Source: Aspidapion aeneum (lineage: Eukaryota; Arthropoda; Insecta; Coleoptera; Brentidae). Taken from it: a stretch of 64,000 bases of DNA. A model generated the notes under the pieces. It was not told the DNA's origin. It searched no databases and was given only the letters and a program-made list of their open reading frames with translations. Of the stretch, positions 1-11,043 are shown one piece after another (position 1 is the stretch's first letter; every line of letters begins with the position of its first letter). Location: positions 310,001-374,000 of the forward strand of contig CAUYVT010000084.1 of the NCBI GenBank assembly GCA_963576565.1. Reading direction: 5' to 3'. Made by a program: the position numbers and the translations under genes.

Positions 1-312
1 ATATTATTGTGAACTTTACTAAATTCTTTCAAAACATCATCATATCTACACTTAAGTTCATGTATTAGGGATACGTCGGTCTTTGCTAGCACAGCACAGC
101 GAGTAAGCATCCTTAATATTATTCGAAAAGGTAGCTCTTTGCGAGGTATACCTATTTAATTTTTCGGTATTTGTTACCGAAAATGTAGGCATCTTGAATA
201 AAAAGAAATACCACAAAAAATACTCTGCCAATCTATGGGCACCTAAGCTCACACTGGGTACTATAGTTATAGTGTATCTACGTGAAAGCTAATATAACTA
301 AAAACTGAAGTA

Positions 313-530
313 TGTTTTATTGAACTCCAGACTCAATTACCTTTCGTTTGATACCACACAAACCATGTTTTGACTTAATCTCTAATTTTTCAAATCTACC
401 CCCACCCTTTTTATTTAAACTAAAATGTATTTTGTTTAACTCCAGACTCAATTACCTTTCGTTTGATATCACACACGCCATATTTCCACTTAAACACTAA
501 TTTTTGAAATTTACCCCCACCCTTTTATAT
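313..530. repeat. 115-bp tandem duplication
   Basis: Two consecutive copies share the phrase aactccagactcaattacc and end in a CCCCCACCC tract. The copies have clear point differences. No gene is visible; open frames here are fortuitous. Confidence 0.75.
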
Positions 531-652
531 GGATTGTGTTCAGTAGATTTTGTTCATTTTGAGATGGGACCATCTCGACCCAAAACCCAGCCTGGGTATC
601 AAATTTCATTAAAATCGGGCAAGCCGTTTTTGAGTTATGCGCGTTGGTCGTT

Positions 653-691
653 ACAGACAGACAGACAGACAGACATACAGACAGACAGACG
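653..691. repeat. (CAGA)n microsatellite
   Basis: Tetranucleotide CAGA repeat interrupted once by CATA. It follows a phrase of the type aaatttcattaaaatcgg and tgagttatgcgcgtt, which resembles the tail of a dispersed repeat ending in a microsatellite. The phrase is read directly; the family assignment is inference. Confidence 0.9.
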
Positions 692-792
692 GCGCAACAA
701 AAAAGTTTCAAAATCATCTGAAACGCAAAGATATATAAAAATTTTTGAAATCGGAGCAACTTTTTTTTTCTCGAAAAAATTAGGATCACAAT

Positions 793-828
793 AGCTCACA
801 CTACTATAGTATAGTAGTAGTGTGAGCT
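793..828. repeat. Near-perfect palindrome
   Basis: Inverted arms beginning AGCTCACAC and ending GTGTGAGCT, about 14 bp perfectly paired with TA-rich centre. A weaker hairpin with the same arm words follows at about 855-896. Probably terminal inverted repeats of a short MITE or its remnants. Confidence 0.7.
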
Positions 829-929
829 AATACTCTGCCAATATATGGGCCCCTAAGCTCACACTAGGTACTATAGTTATAGTGTACGTGTGAGCTAATA
901 TAGTAAAGGCATTTATTCATCTAAAGCTT

Positions 930-1330
930 AAATTAGTTACAAAATTTAGCTTATCAGACTAGTCAGACTTTGTGGTTTTTGTTTCTTATTAGCTTAATAT
1001 ATATTTTTCCTGTTTATTTATAATTTTATTTAATAATCCCTAGTTGATAAGTATTGTATATGTTTTGGGTACATTAAAATAGTAAAATGGTTAAAATAAT
1101 AATTTTTTAAAATTTCACTTCATTAAAATTATCCAGGTAAAACCCTAAAATTAACATTAAAAATAATTAACCATGTTTTTACATCACATAAATAGAACAG
1201 AAGTAAAGTAAAAACTTTTTAAACAACAGTAAGATACAAAGTTATGGGTTTTATTTACATCACAAAAATAGAACGAAGGTAAAATAGAACTTTTTTAAAC
1301 AACAGTTAGATACAAACAAAGTGGGTAGAT
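930..1330. other. Non-coding AT-rich stretch with a ~75-bp tandem duplication (about 1175-1322)
   Basis: Two copies of a segment containing aaatagaac, then acttttttaaacaacagt and agatacaaa. No gene, RNA or transposon signature is seen in the rest. Confidence 0.6.
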
Positions 1331-3425
1331 CTAGAAACTTGCTTCTGGATAATTTAGAAACTCCTCGACTGTATAGAAGCACTCCTCCACCAGAAAGTCC
1401 CTAAGACAGTTTTCCAATTTTTTGGTTTTTTCAATTTTGATTAGGTTTTTTGTTTTGTTAAAGCATTTGATGCCCATATAAACCGGATAGTTTTGACAGC
1501 TTCCAAGTCTAGAGAATGGCTGGTGTATGTTCTGGTTACCTCGTGTCTGGTGACTATGAATGTTGTTATTTTTTGTGAACGTTTGTTCATTGTTCTTTAT
1601 AAGAAGAAAATGTTGGAATATGTACAAACATGTTAAATTAAGTATTTTAAATTTTTTAAATAATGGTTGGCAACTTGTTGTTGGTGGTACTTCTGAAAGC
1701 TCTCAAAAAATGTGAGGAGGATCCCCAGAATATCAGTCCATATTGAACTTGGGATTGAACAAGTCCAAAATACATCAGCCTGATAACAGTCTCGTCCACT
1801 GTATGCTCAGTTTACTGCACAATTTGTCTATATGGGTTTCCCAGGTTAGTTTTGTGTCAATATACAGACCAAGGAGCTTAAAGGTAGCCACATTCTCCAA
1901 GCTTTTGCCATTTAATTTTATTAGTGGGCTTTGATCCATTGTTGCATTTTTTGGTGTTTAGTAAGAGGCCGTTTTGCTCACAATACTTGCTAAACTCTTC
2001 CGACGTGAGATTTCCGTTTTTAACAAGGTTGACTAGTTCATCTTCTGTAATGAAGAAGTTGGTGTCATCAGCATACACAACCAGCAGGTCTGGGGTTCCG
2101 CAAATTTCATCTATGTCATTTATGAAGATGATAAAGAGTCGTGGAGAAAGTATAGAGCCTTGTGGCAATCCCAGATCTACCGTCTGCATATCCGATTCCA
2201 CCCCCTCAATCATCACCCTCTGGAGTCGTCTTTTAAGAAAACCTGCCAGCCATTCTAGTGCTTTTCCTCGAACGCCTATGTTTTTTAGCTTATTTAAAAG
2301 TTGGTTGTGGTCTATGGTGTCGAAAGCTTTGCTTAAGTCATAGAATAATCCAATGATCTTTTTTTTATCGTTTAGTGCTTTGTAAATAAATTCTATGCAA
2401 TGTAGAATGGCTGTTGATGTGGATTTTCCTTTTCTAAAGCCATTCTGAAAGGTTTTCAATATTTTATGTTTTTCTGTGAAGTTTAGCAGTCTTTTTGTGA
2501 AAGATTGCTCAAAGATTTTTGCAAATTGGTTCTGTATGCTTATTGGCCTATAATTTGCTGGATTTAATTTTGATCCTTTGTTTTTATAGATTGGTACTGT
2601 TTTAGATTGTTTTAACTCTTCCGGGTACTGCCCTGTGGAAAATGATTCGTTTATGAGATATGAACGGGTGTGGCGATAATATGTGCAATGTTTTTAATGA
2701 CTCTACCGTGGATTTGATCAGTTCCTGCTGATGATTTTTTTGTTGTTTTTTTATGATTTCCTCAATTTCCACTGGTGTGGTAGGGTAAAGGAAGAGGCTA
2801 TTTGCGTACTGTCCTGTATTAATATTTGCTTTCGCGTATTGTGGCCGGTTTATGCGTGTAGATTTTATTTGATTTACGAAGAATGAATTAAAGTAATTAG
2901 CAATTTCTTTTGGATCTATTAATAGTTTTTGGCTTTCTTGGTTTATAATTTTAATTGTGTGTTGTTTTTTTTATTTTGTTGCAGTTTTCGTTTATTATTT
3001 TCCACGTTTCGCGGCTGATATTAGAAGATTTCAAGATCCTATTGTTGTTTTTTATGTTTTTTTATTTCTTTTTTGTACATGCTTTTAAAATCTTTGTATT
3101 TACGTTTATAGAAGTTGCTTTTTAGTTCCTTTGATAGCCGGTTTAGCTCACAAAGGTGGTTATGCATTTGTTTTATTTCTGGTGAGTACCATGTTTTTTT
3201 CGAGCATTTTTTATCTTTTTTTAGTGGAAAAGCGTTTTCATAGAGGGATAAAAATTTGTTATAAAAAGCTTTGAATTTTTTTTGAAAAGAATCAGCTACA
3301 TACATCTCACTCCAGTTTTCTGTTTGCAGGTTTATAGCAAAAGATTGTATGTTATTATTGCTTAGATTTCTTTTGAATTTTGTTTTTTGTTGTACTTGAT
3401 TTTGCGCTACAGAGAATGTGGCAAT
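1331..3425 (-). pseudogene. 5'-truncated CR1/Jockey-like non-LTR retrotransposon (reverse transcriptase)
   Basis: Minus-strand remains of an ORF2 polyprotein broken by frameshifts. Order of pieces: a linker (3305-3039); RT start with the NYRPISI-type motif (about 2650-2470); RT core (2459-1878) with FYDLSKAFDT, the LPQGS turn and catalytic YADDT; thumb-region LGLYIDTKLTW (about 1880-1820); and the C-terminal tail (1627-1331) with HSHQTRG, YPVYMGIKCFN and a final FYTVEEFLNY, a typical end for this group. Endonuclease and ORF1 are absent, as expected after 5' truncation. At least three frame changes make it dead. Its upstream end abuts the (CTA)n tail of the next retrotransposon at 3429. Confidence 0.85.
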
Positions 3426-3428
3426 TTG

Positions 3429-3450
3429 GTAGTAGTAGTAGTAGTAGTGT
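3429..3450 (-). repeat. (CTA)n 3' tail of the RNase H-bearing retrotransposon
   Basis: A run of TAG triplets on the plus strand (CTA on the element strand) lies just downstream of the last coding trace of the retrotransposon. Several RNase H-bearing non-LTR clades end in a simple trinucleotide repeat instead of poly(A). This marks the 3' end of the minus-strand element. Confidence 0.6.
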
Positions 3451-3473
3451 GGGGTAGGCTCTAGGCCTGGCGA

Positions 3474-5164
3474 CTAGGCCCATGAAGCGCCCTTTTCGCC
3501 AACCCCCGGGCATCCCCCCAACTGCGTCCTTCCCTCACTAAGGAATCTGCCCATCTTCTGTATAAAGGCCAGAATATCGGGCCACCTCAGATTCAGAAGG
3601 TCCTCCGTCTCAAAGGCCTCCTCCTCGAATACCTCTCTTCTTGCCTCCTTGTATGCTTCACATGATGAGAGAAAATGCGCCGAGGTCTCGTCCTCGACCA
3701 ACATCGTTCGCACGTCGCGTCCTCCTTCACTCTCATCTTTGCCAGGTGTCCTTGTAGGACGCAGTGTCCGGTCAGGACTTCCACTATGGCTCCCACCTCT
3801 CTTCGTGTTCTACGGAGCAGCCAGTCCCTACGGGATTTGCTGTAGCCTGTCACATACTCCTTCGCCTGTCTGGCGTTTCCTGTGTTGGTCCACTCCCTTT
3901 GTATCTCTTTCTGGGTCCACTCTGTTAGGACCGACTTCATTTGCCCTCTTGTGAGCCCCAGGAACGGTTCTGGCCCGACGCATTTCTGCTGGGATCCTCC
4001 CCTGGCGAGTCTGTCCGCTTTCTCGTTTCCGGGGACTCCCACGTGACCTGGGACCCATACGAGCTCTACCTCTCTTACGCCGGCCAATTCCTGAAGTGCA
4101 TCCGCACACTCCTGCACCAAACCTGCGGACATGGTTGGTTTACACAGTGCTTTCAGCGCAGCTTGACTGTCTGAACAGATGCAGAGGCGTTTTCCTGTTT
4201 CGTTCCTAATTTCTTCCTCCCATGTTAACGCCAGTATAGCGTAAACCTCTGCCTAGAAGACTGTTGCATTGGATCCCAGCGGGTAGCTTTTTCCAATGTT
4301 CTTGCTTTCCACGTACACTCCTGCACCGGTCGAATTCCGGTCTGTCAGCCTTGATCCGTCTGTATAGCAGACCGTGGCGTCGCTAAGGAGTTCAACTCCG
4401 TCCTCCTTCCATGCATCCCTTGGTGGTATGGTTACACGGTATCTCCTTTTCTCCCTTAACCGCTTTTCTGGCATCGCTAGCCTGTACGTCGATAAAGGAA
4501 TCTCCTTTTCCGTCACAGTCGCGATCTCCGAATGTCCTTTTTGTCCACCGCTCCTTCTCCACACGCCCGCGTCCCTTATCCTAAGGTATGCTGCCATCGC
4601 TTCCTTCTTTATCCAGGTGGACAGCGATGGGAGACCCAGGATGGTATTCAGGGCTATGTTAGGAGTAGACCTTAGAGCTCCGGTGATGCTCAAGGTCGCC
4701 AGCCTCTGCATGCTTTCGAGCTTTTTGGCGTTAGTGGTTTTCATTGCCCCCGGCCACCAAACCACGGATCCGTATTGGATCCTTGGTCTTATGATGGCCG
4801 TGTAGATCCAGTGCATGATCCTTGGGCTGAGTCCCCACTTTCTTCCTACCACCCTTCTCACTTGCCAGAATGTTTTTATCGTCTTTGTTGTGAGTCGGTC
4901 TATATGTTGTTTCCAGCTTAGTTTACTGTCTAGCACCATCCCCAGGTACTTAACCTCTTGCGATAGTGCAAGTGGTCTTCCGTACATTTGTGGTGCTTTG
5001 AAGCCTACTATTTTCCTCTTCTTTGTAAAGAGAACCATTTCCGTCTTGCTGGGGTTGACGGAGAGGCCGTTCTCTTGGCACCAGTTCTCTATTAGTTTGC
5101 ACGCCCTTTGCATCCTTTCGCAAATGACGCCTAGGAACTTCCCTGGTACTATAACCAGTCCGTC
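3474..5164 (-). pseudogene. 3' half of non-LTR ORF2: RT thumb, RNase H and Cys-His tail (copy 1)
   Basis: C-terminal half of an RNase H-bearing (I/R1-group-like) retrotransposon ORF2. From 5113 it reads the post-YADD part of the RT (LGMVLDSKLSWKQHI), then an RNase H domain: CYTDGS (first Asp), AEVYAI (Glu), ICSDSQAAL (Asp) and WVPGHVGVPGNEKAD (His). A CxxC...H...C-type tail lies at about 3713-3640. Defects: an in-frame amber codon at about 4253 where relatives have Gln (VF-stop-AEVYA), and a frameshift between the RNase H downstream region and the Cys-His tail (3593-3713). The upstream half continues at 8125 after the Transib insertion. Copy 2 retains only the part from 37661 upward. Confidence 0.85.
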
Positions 5165-5165
5165 G
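5161..5165. repeat. Target-site duplication of the Transib, left copy (CGTCG)
   Basis: CGTCG flanks the element here and again at 8125-8129. The unoccupied site in the second retrotransposon copy (37919-37923) has CGTCG once, in identical flanking sequence. This proves a 5-bp duplication. Confidence 0.95.
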
Positions 5166-8124
5166 CACAGTGGTTCCGATAAAAAATCTGACTTGACAAA
5201 ACTGTTTGTTTATTGAAAGTGGTAAAAATACTTAAAAAAGTTCGCACAGTATGATGGATTTTTATGAATATTTATTGCAAATAATTATATTTAATGTTTT
5301 TGGATAGTTTTTTGCAAAAAACAAATTTGAAGTTTATTTAGCTAATCTGACTTGAAAATATCGTACAATCGTACAACGCCTAGCAAAAAACAAATTTGAA
5401 GTTTATTTAGCTAATCTGACTTGAAAATATCGTACAATCGTACAACGCCTAAAATTGATAAAAATCTATAAATATTTGTTGCAAATAATTTATTTTAAAA
5501 TTGTTCAAACAGAAAAAAATAACATTGTAGAAAGAAATGCCATTTATTTTAATCTTCATCGTCATCATCGTCATCATTGTCGTCTTCATTAGGCCCGAAA
5601 TCTTGGAGTAATAATAATACATCAGGAGATATACTTTTGTTTTTTTTTTTGGCGTTTAACTCGGAGACTGCTTACAATCGGGTCTGAAGAAATTAATAAC
5701 ATGTGCATCACGTCTGTCATGGTGTCCATTCTAGAAAATTTACGGGTATGGTGTTCCCTTAAATTCTTATAGTCCTTGTTGCGGGCCTCTTGCGCCTCCT
5801 CAGACATCATCCCAACTGGAAGTAAGGCTTCTTTTATTAGTGTTGTCCCATGGAGAAGTAACTTATGCACACTTTGTGGCATGTAATACCATCCGTATTT
5901 TTTAACATATAATTCTGCTGTGGCGGAACAGAATTTTTCAAATTCTTTTAAATTAATGCTGTAACCACTGTTAATCGTTTTAAGAATGGTACCAAATCGC
6001 TCAATAAGCACCTGATCTACACCCGTAATTTCAGATGCTAAAGCTGCATTTGCAAAAAACCTCCTTGCGGTGTTCCCATCATTGGTAGTACCAAATCCTG
6101 GTTTGGGTATATCGACCAATAACCCCATTTCGTTACGAAAGCGATACTGTATTAATTTTTTTCTATTGTCAAAGTCAACTTTTTTTTCTTTTCGTACCTG
6201 CCATGATTTAATTTCTAATCTGTATAAGTACAAAACATTTTATCCATGCATGTAGGCTTGATAAGCCTAAAGCCTTTTGTTTCTTTTTTGCGAACGAGTT
6301 CAAGGTCGTTCATTTGAGAAGGCGTTGCACCACATATATAGCAATTTTGTGCTCCTTGATTTAAAAGCACGCTGCAAATCTTTCCATCAATCATGGTTAA
6401 AGCAAGTTCCTGCTTGACAAAAATTTCGCGCCCTTCTATTTGCACAACTGTTGGGGATAATGCTGTAATTTGCGTTTTTACATTGTCTATTTCTTTTTTT
6501 GTTAATTCTGGGTTTTCTTTCTTTAAAAGTATTTTTATTGGACGGCAGTATTTTGTAGATGAAGGGAAGTGATTTTGCCACAAGATAATTTTTCTCCCTT
6601 GACTTGTACTACTACTAGTGGCTGAATGCGTAGTCAACTGCAACGGAACAAGAGATACAACAAATGTGTAGGAATCATCCACATCCTCCTGCGTGGTTGA
6701 AAACAGCTGCTTATATTGGCTTTGTCCCGAAGCTCCATCACAGCCCCATTTAAATACCATATCCAAGGTTGGAAGTGTATCTATCCCTACACGTATTTGT
6801 TTTAACACCTCAAGCTGTACCGACACCAAGCGGTGTATAGTATGATTAAGTAATGATTGCAATTCTACTTCTGCAGAGTATTCCGTGATCTTGATTTTAT
6901 CTGGATAACATTGTTTTTTTGCCTCAAGAAGCATGTGATAATTCGGGAAAATATCGGCATGGTGGGCTTTGCTTATCTGACGCATTGAGATATACTGGTC
7001 TTTTGTTAGCTTTTTATCTACAAAAAAGGCTAAAGCTTCATCATTTGTCATTTTTATTGGCATTTTACTACATGAAGACTGGTAGGCTTTTTTTATTTTT
7101 GTAGCTCTTTTTGGAGAAAAACTTGCTACTTGATTTACTAGCTGTGCCGCATCGCGTCTACCGGCAGATCTTAAGCTCATTTCAGCTGCAAGAACAATCT
7201 CATCATTCGTATGCGATTCCAATAATGACTTTAATTTTCTTTTTCGAGATCTATCACTACTTTCGCCGAATAATTTTTCGGGGCGACCAATGGTTTTTCT
7301 ATTTTGATCACTTTTTTCGTCTATAAAGGTAACTCTAGCACTTAACCATTGACTATTTTTATTTAAAAACTGTGGCAATATATAATGACAGTCAGTCCAA
7401 CGCACTTTAAGTTTTTTACAAAAATCGGCCATTTTTGTTTGCACTTTTACACGAATATGTCCATCGGGATCTTCAAAACCACTTTCAGTCATTATATAAT
7501 CACATACTTTGGACAATGGCCTTGATAAATTTGGTTCGCTTCGCCAAACATCAAAAAGTTCTCTTTTTGTAAATCCGCCCTCCATTTCTAAAAATAATTT
7601 TTAAAAAAAGTTGGTTACATATGGTTGCTAAACAATTAAATTTACAAACTTAAATAACTAAGTTAAATGCCCAATATAACTTCATAACAGACTTTGACGG
7701 CCTTTGTCATTGCAAGCTTATGAAATCAATGAAAAAGGAAAAAAGACGATATTCAAACATAGATACACACAACCAAAAATAAAAGACAAATATAATTCAT
7801 GAAAAATTAAAATCTATAAAAAATACAAGTACATACCTGTAGTTTTCTTCGCCGCAGTATTCAAGTCAATCGCTTTAGTTACGTACGCACAGTCCGAGAT
7901 CAAATTAGCAACTGCCGGTCGACATGCTTACTGTAAAAATTTAATTGCATAAATCAAGCGGATTCTGTCTGCTCTTGCGCTGTCCCTGTTATTTTATTCT
8001 CAAAATTGTTTGCAAATCTTAGGTTTACAACTGTTTAGCATCATAATAAAATAGTGTTTGTGTTGTTCAGAAAATAAAAAAAATAGCCTTTTGTCAAGTC
8101 ACATTTTTAATACGAACCTCTGTG
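5166..8124 (-). mobile_element. Transib DNA transposon, 2,959 bp, nested in a retrotransposon
   Basis: The ends are inverted repeats of about 36 bp: CACAGTGGTTCCGAT at the left and, reversed, CACAGAGGTTCGTATT at the right. Both continue into AAAAAT-TGACTTGACAAAA. The left end begins with CACAGTG, identical to the heptamer of V(D)J recombination signals. The target duplication is 5 bp, CG-rich and confirmed by an empty site. The cargo is a transposase with RAG1-like catalytic motifs. These three traits together define Transib, the lineage related to RAG1. The right end differs from the heptamer at one base (CACAGAG). Two frameshifts in the gene suggest the copy is not autonomous. Confidence 0.95.
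5549..7585 (-). pseudogene. Transib transposase (two frameshifts)
   Basis: RAG1-core-like recombinase, about 680 aa when its pieces are considered together. First piece, 7585-6215 (456 aa): a catalytic Asp at residue 283 in WGCDGASGQSQYK; a second Asp at 400 in ALTMIDGK; zinc-type CYICG at 415-418. Second piece, about 6233-5622: NEMGLLVDIPKPGFG, then NDGNTARRFF, VHKLLLHG, and SEEAQEARNK, whose second Glu (149 of this piece) aligns with the third catalytic acid of RAG1. The first frame change is near 6215-6235. A second occurs in an 11-base T run at 5640-5650; past it a short acidic Asp/Glu tail ends at a stop at 5549. A plausible 5'-UTR intron runs from GTATGT (7836) to TTTTTAG (7588), just before the ATG. 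Confidence 0.9.
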
Positions 8125-9191
8125 CGTCGTCGGCGTACGCTTTGCCGTCAAATCCTTGTTCTTCCAGTTTGTGAAGTAGACTGTCCATTATAAGGCACCA
8201 GAGGTGTGGAGATAGGCAGCTGCCCTGGGGGCAGCCTCCTTTTACCCTCCTTTTGACCTGGACGTCCTTCATACTTGCCTCCACTTCTCTCTCCTGCAAG
8301 GCCATCTCGGTCCATGATATGAGGACCGGGTTGATGCCCTTTTTCTGCATTGCTCGACTTATTGAGCTTGTTCTTGCCTTATCAAAGGCTCCTTCGACGT
8401 CAAAGAAAACTGACAGTGCATATTCCTTGTTTTCGAGAGCTTTTTCTATCCTTTGCACGGTTGTATGGAGGGCTGTATCCGTAGATCTACCCTTCCAGTA
8501 TGCATGCTGTTCTGTGTGGACAGGGGATGCTTTGAGTGGTACCTCTATGAGGTACCTGTCAACCATTTTCTCCAATGCCTTCATCAAAAATGATGCCAAA
8601 CTTATGGGCCGGAATGATTTTGCGGTGGTGTAATCTTTCTTCCCTTCTTTGGGTATGAATACTACCCTGGCTGTCCTCCACATTTGTGGGACATAGGCCA
8701 AAGCTATGCTTGCCTGGAATATCCCTTTCAGGTGGGATAACAGTGACTCAAGGCCCTTTTGCAGTAGAGCTGGGAAGATTTCGTCCGGCCCCGCTGCCTT
8801 AAACGGAAGGAAGCTTTGGACTGCCCAGGATACCGCTTCGTCGGTTACGATTTCGGCCGCTAGGCTCCAATCTGGGGCGGTTATTAAGTGGTTTTCGTCC
8901 TGGGCAGCCTCTGTGGGGTCCCTCTCGCCTGGGAAATGTGTCGCCAGGAGATGTTCGAGAGACTCTTCTGCAGATTTCGTCCATGTTCCTTCCTGTGTCT
9001 TAAATACGCCTATAGCTTCCTCCTTTTCTTGACTTAGCAGTTTCATCAGTCTGGCGGCGTCTGGAAGGCTTTCCAAGTCTTCGCAGAATTGCCACCACGA
9101 CTTGCGTTTGCTTCGCCTCACCTCGTTTTTAAAGTTGTTCTTGGCGGCCTTGTGCGCATCCCAGGCTTCTTCTCTGTCCGCAATTTGGTAA
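8125..9191 (-). pseudogene. Non-LTR reverse transcriptase, 5' half (copy 1)
   Basis: ORF2 region upstream of the Transib. The long open stretch (9121-8099) contains WRTARVVFIPKEGK and SFRPISLASF (RT motifs 1-2), a WKGRSTDTAL motif, FFDVEGAFD with the first catalytic Asp, GGCPQGSCLSP, and AYADD, after which host sequence is interrupted by Transib. The 5-bp target duplication lies within the two Asp codons. Together with 3474-5164 it forms one RT-RNase H protein. Upstream it runs in frame into endonuclease sequence ending SDHTYQ. Copy 2 (37661-38980) is nearly identical but has its own nonsense changes. Confidence 0.88.
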
Positions 9192-9830
9192 GTGTGGTCC
9201 GAGAGTGCAAATGGACCAATACTCGAGGAGTCCGGACTTACGTTTGAGAATATGTTATCCAGGCATGTTTCTGTCTCCTCCGTTATGCGGGTTGGTTCTT
9301 CAAATAGGTGTTTTATATTGTATTCTATCAGTAGATTGGTAAGTTCTTGCTTTTCCCTCTTGTATTTTGTATTGGGTCCAAAGTCTACATTAACATCTCC
9401 ACAAATTATAAAGATGTCTTTTGTATTGTAAATACTGTTCAGGAGACCCTCTAGTAGCTTTAAGTAATTTTTATAGTTTCCTTACACTGAAATTATAAAA
9501 ATATAAAAATTTTTCAAATTAAGCCTAACTATGCATGCTTCTAGATCCACCTCTATAGAATTTTTAAAAATAACTTTTTCAAAATTTAAGCTATCTTTCA
9601 AATAGATACCCACACCCCCCCCCCCTTATTCTATTTGACCTACAAAAGTATGCTGCTAGTTGATAGTTCTCAATATATGTGGAGGTCAGCTCACCTTCTG
9701 TTAACCAATGTTCATCTATACACAGTACATCTATGTCAAATTCTTGTAATATTATATTAATTGTATCACATTTCCCCTCCATCCCTTGGATGTTAAGATG
9801 GAGAATATTGAGTGTGTTGAGTGTTGCTTG
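9192..9830 (-). pseudogene. Apurinic-type endonuclease domain of the non-LTR ORF2 (copy 1)
   Basis: The start of ORF2 reads LHLNIQGMEGK (endonuclease motif 1), then VLCIDEHWLTEGEL (catalytic Glu region). After a run of 11 C at 9615-9625 it continues RGGGVGIYLKDSL. Further on: ICGDVNVDFG, EPTRITEETETCLDNIFSN and SDHTYQ, the usual last active-site motif. The style of these motifs is CR1/Jockey-like, whereas the RT that follows is of the RNase H-bearing type. Frame breaks occur at the C run and near 9480. Nicking of target DNA is the known role of this domain. Confidence 0.8.
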
Positions 9831-9889
9831 CTTTTCTGGTATGCATTTTGAGGTAGTGATTTCTGTATTTGTGACACTGCTTAAAGACG

Positions 9890-11043
9890 CTAATCGAAAA
9901 AATCTCCTCCATTTTGCAGGAACTCCTTGTTTTTTCGGAAATCAAATCGTTTTATGCCCACATTTTGTGGCCAAAAGCTATTTTCATACATCTCATTCTT
10001 GAAAATAAGTGGAGCAGTAACAACAAACCTTTTTAGTTTATTCGGTTCAGATGGGATTTCTTTCACCATGATATCCACTTCTTTAAAGTTTGGTTTTTTC
10101 TGTATAAACTCTTTAATTATGTTGGCTGTTACACCTGCTTTGACGCGATAGATGTACAGCCATAGTTTTCTGTCTTCCCCTTGAAACTGATTGTCTTCTC
10201 CTGTTCCAATGCGCTTTTTAATTCGCCTTTTTTCATATCTAGGCAGTTTGAAGTTTTCTTCTTCTGAATCAATTATTGATTCTGTGGTTTCCTCGTGGGA
10301 GTGATTTCTCCGCGAGTGCCGAGGTGAGTGCATTTTTGTTTTAAAAAAGGGTATTTGTTCATCCCTACTTTGTACATATTTTGGATTATTCCTTGTAGGA
10401 GATCGATTGTAAACTCGCTGTTTTTAAGTATTGAGTTTTGCTTTTGGGAGTTTCGTGAGTTATGCGGTTGTCTATGTTGTTCTTCTGATATGCCTTGTGG
10501 TGGCAGAGTGGTGTTGTTTGCTCTACTTATTTTTTCTTCCAGCATTTTTAGTGCTTGCTTTGTTGTTTCTTGCATATCTGTCATGCTTACCTTTAGTTTG
10601 TTTATTTCTTGCTCCAGTTTGTGGACGTTTTCATCCCTAGTTGTTTTTTGTATTTGCTTTCGGAGTTCATTGTTCTCTTTTTCTAGCTCTGCTATTTTCT
10701 TTTTCCCACTTTTTATTTGATCATTTAGCGTTTGGTTGGCGTAATTTAGTTCCTTTTTGCTTGCACGCTCCTCGTTTACTTTTTGTTTAAGCTGTTGGAT
10801 CTCTTCTTTTAAGGATTTTATTTCTGTTAATTCTGTTTGCTGTTTTTCGTACATTTTCTTGCATTCCGAGCCACATAAGCAGGTTTTTTGGTCTATTATT
10901 TGACCTTGTTTAAAATCTCTTTCGAAGCAGCTCATATGAAGGACTCCAAAACACATTTTGCATATTAGGCATTTCAATTCTTGTTTTGAATGGCATTTGT
11001 AGGTTATGGTTGGTGTTTCGTCATCCGGGTTGGTTGGCGCCAT
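9890..11043 (-). pseudogene. Non-LTR ORF1: PHD-like zinc finger, coiled coil and RNA-binding-like C-terminus (copy 1)
   Basis: Reads from MAPTNPDDETPT at 11043. A Cys/His cluster (KCHSKQELKCLICKMC, then HMSC and CLCGSEC) resembles a PHD-type finger as found in CR1-group ORF1 proteins. A long charged coiled coil of about 110 residues follows. A frameshift near 10300-10430 separates this from the C-terminal part (10333-9890), where KLWLYIYRVKAG and later FVVTAPLIFKNEMYE look like a small RRM-like RNA-binding fold. The likely role is an RNA chaperone in the retrotransposon RNP. A second copy is at 39684-40846. 3'-truncated versions occur at 25030, 30000 and 44840. Confidence 0.75.

Larger units (their letters stand above)
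222..906. repeat. Direct-repeat pair (222-301 and 829-906) bracketing a repeat cluster
   Basis: Two ~78-bp near-identical segments start with the same words (atactctgccaat, then aagctcacact) and lie about 600 bp apart. Between them are a 115-bp tandem duplication, a CAGA microsatellite and a palindrome. This could be a small non-autonomous element plus its duplicated flank, or two solo copies of a short repeat. No convincing coding sequence is present. Confidence 0.6.
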
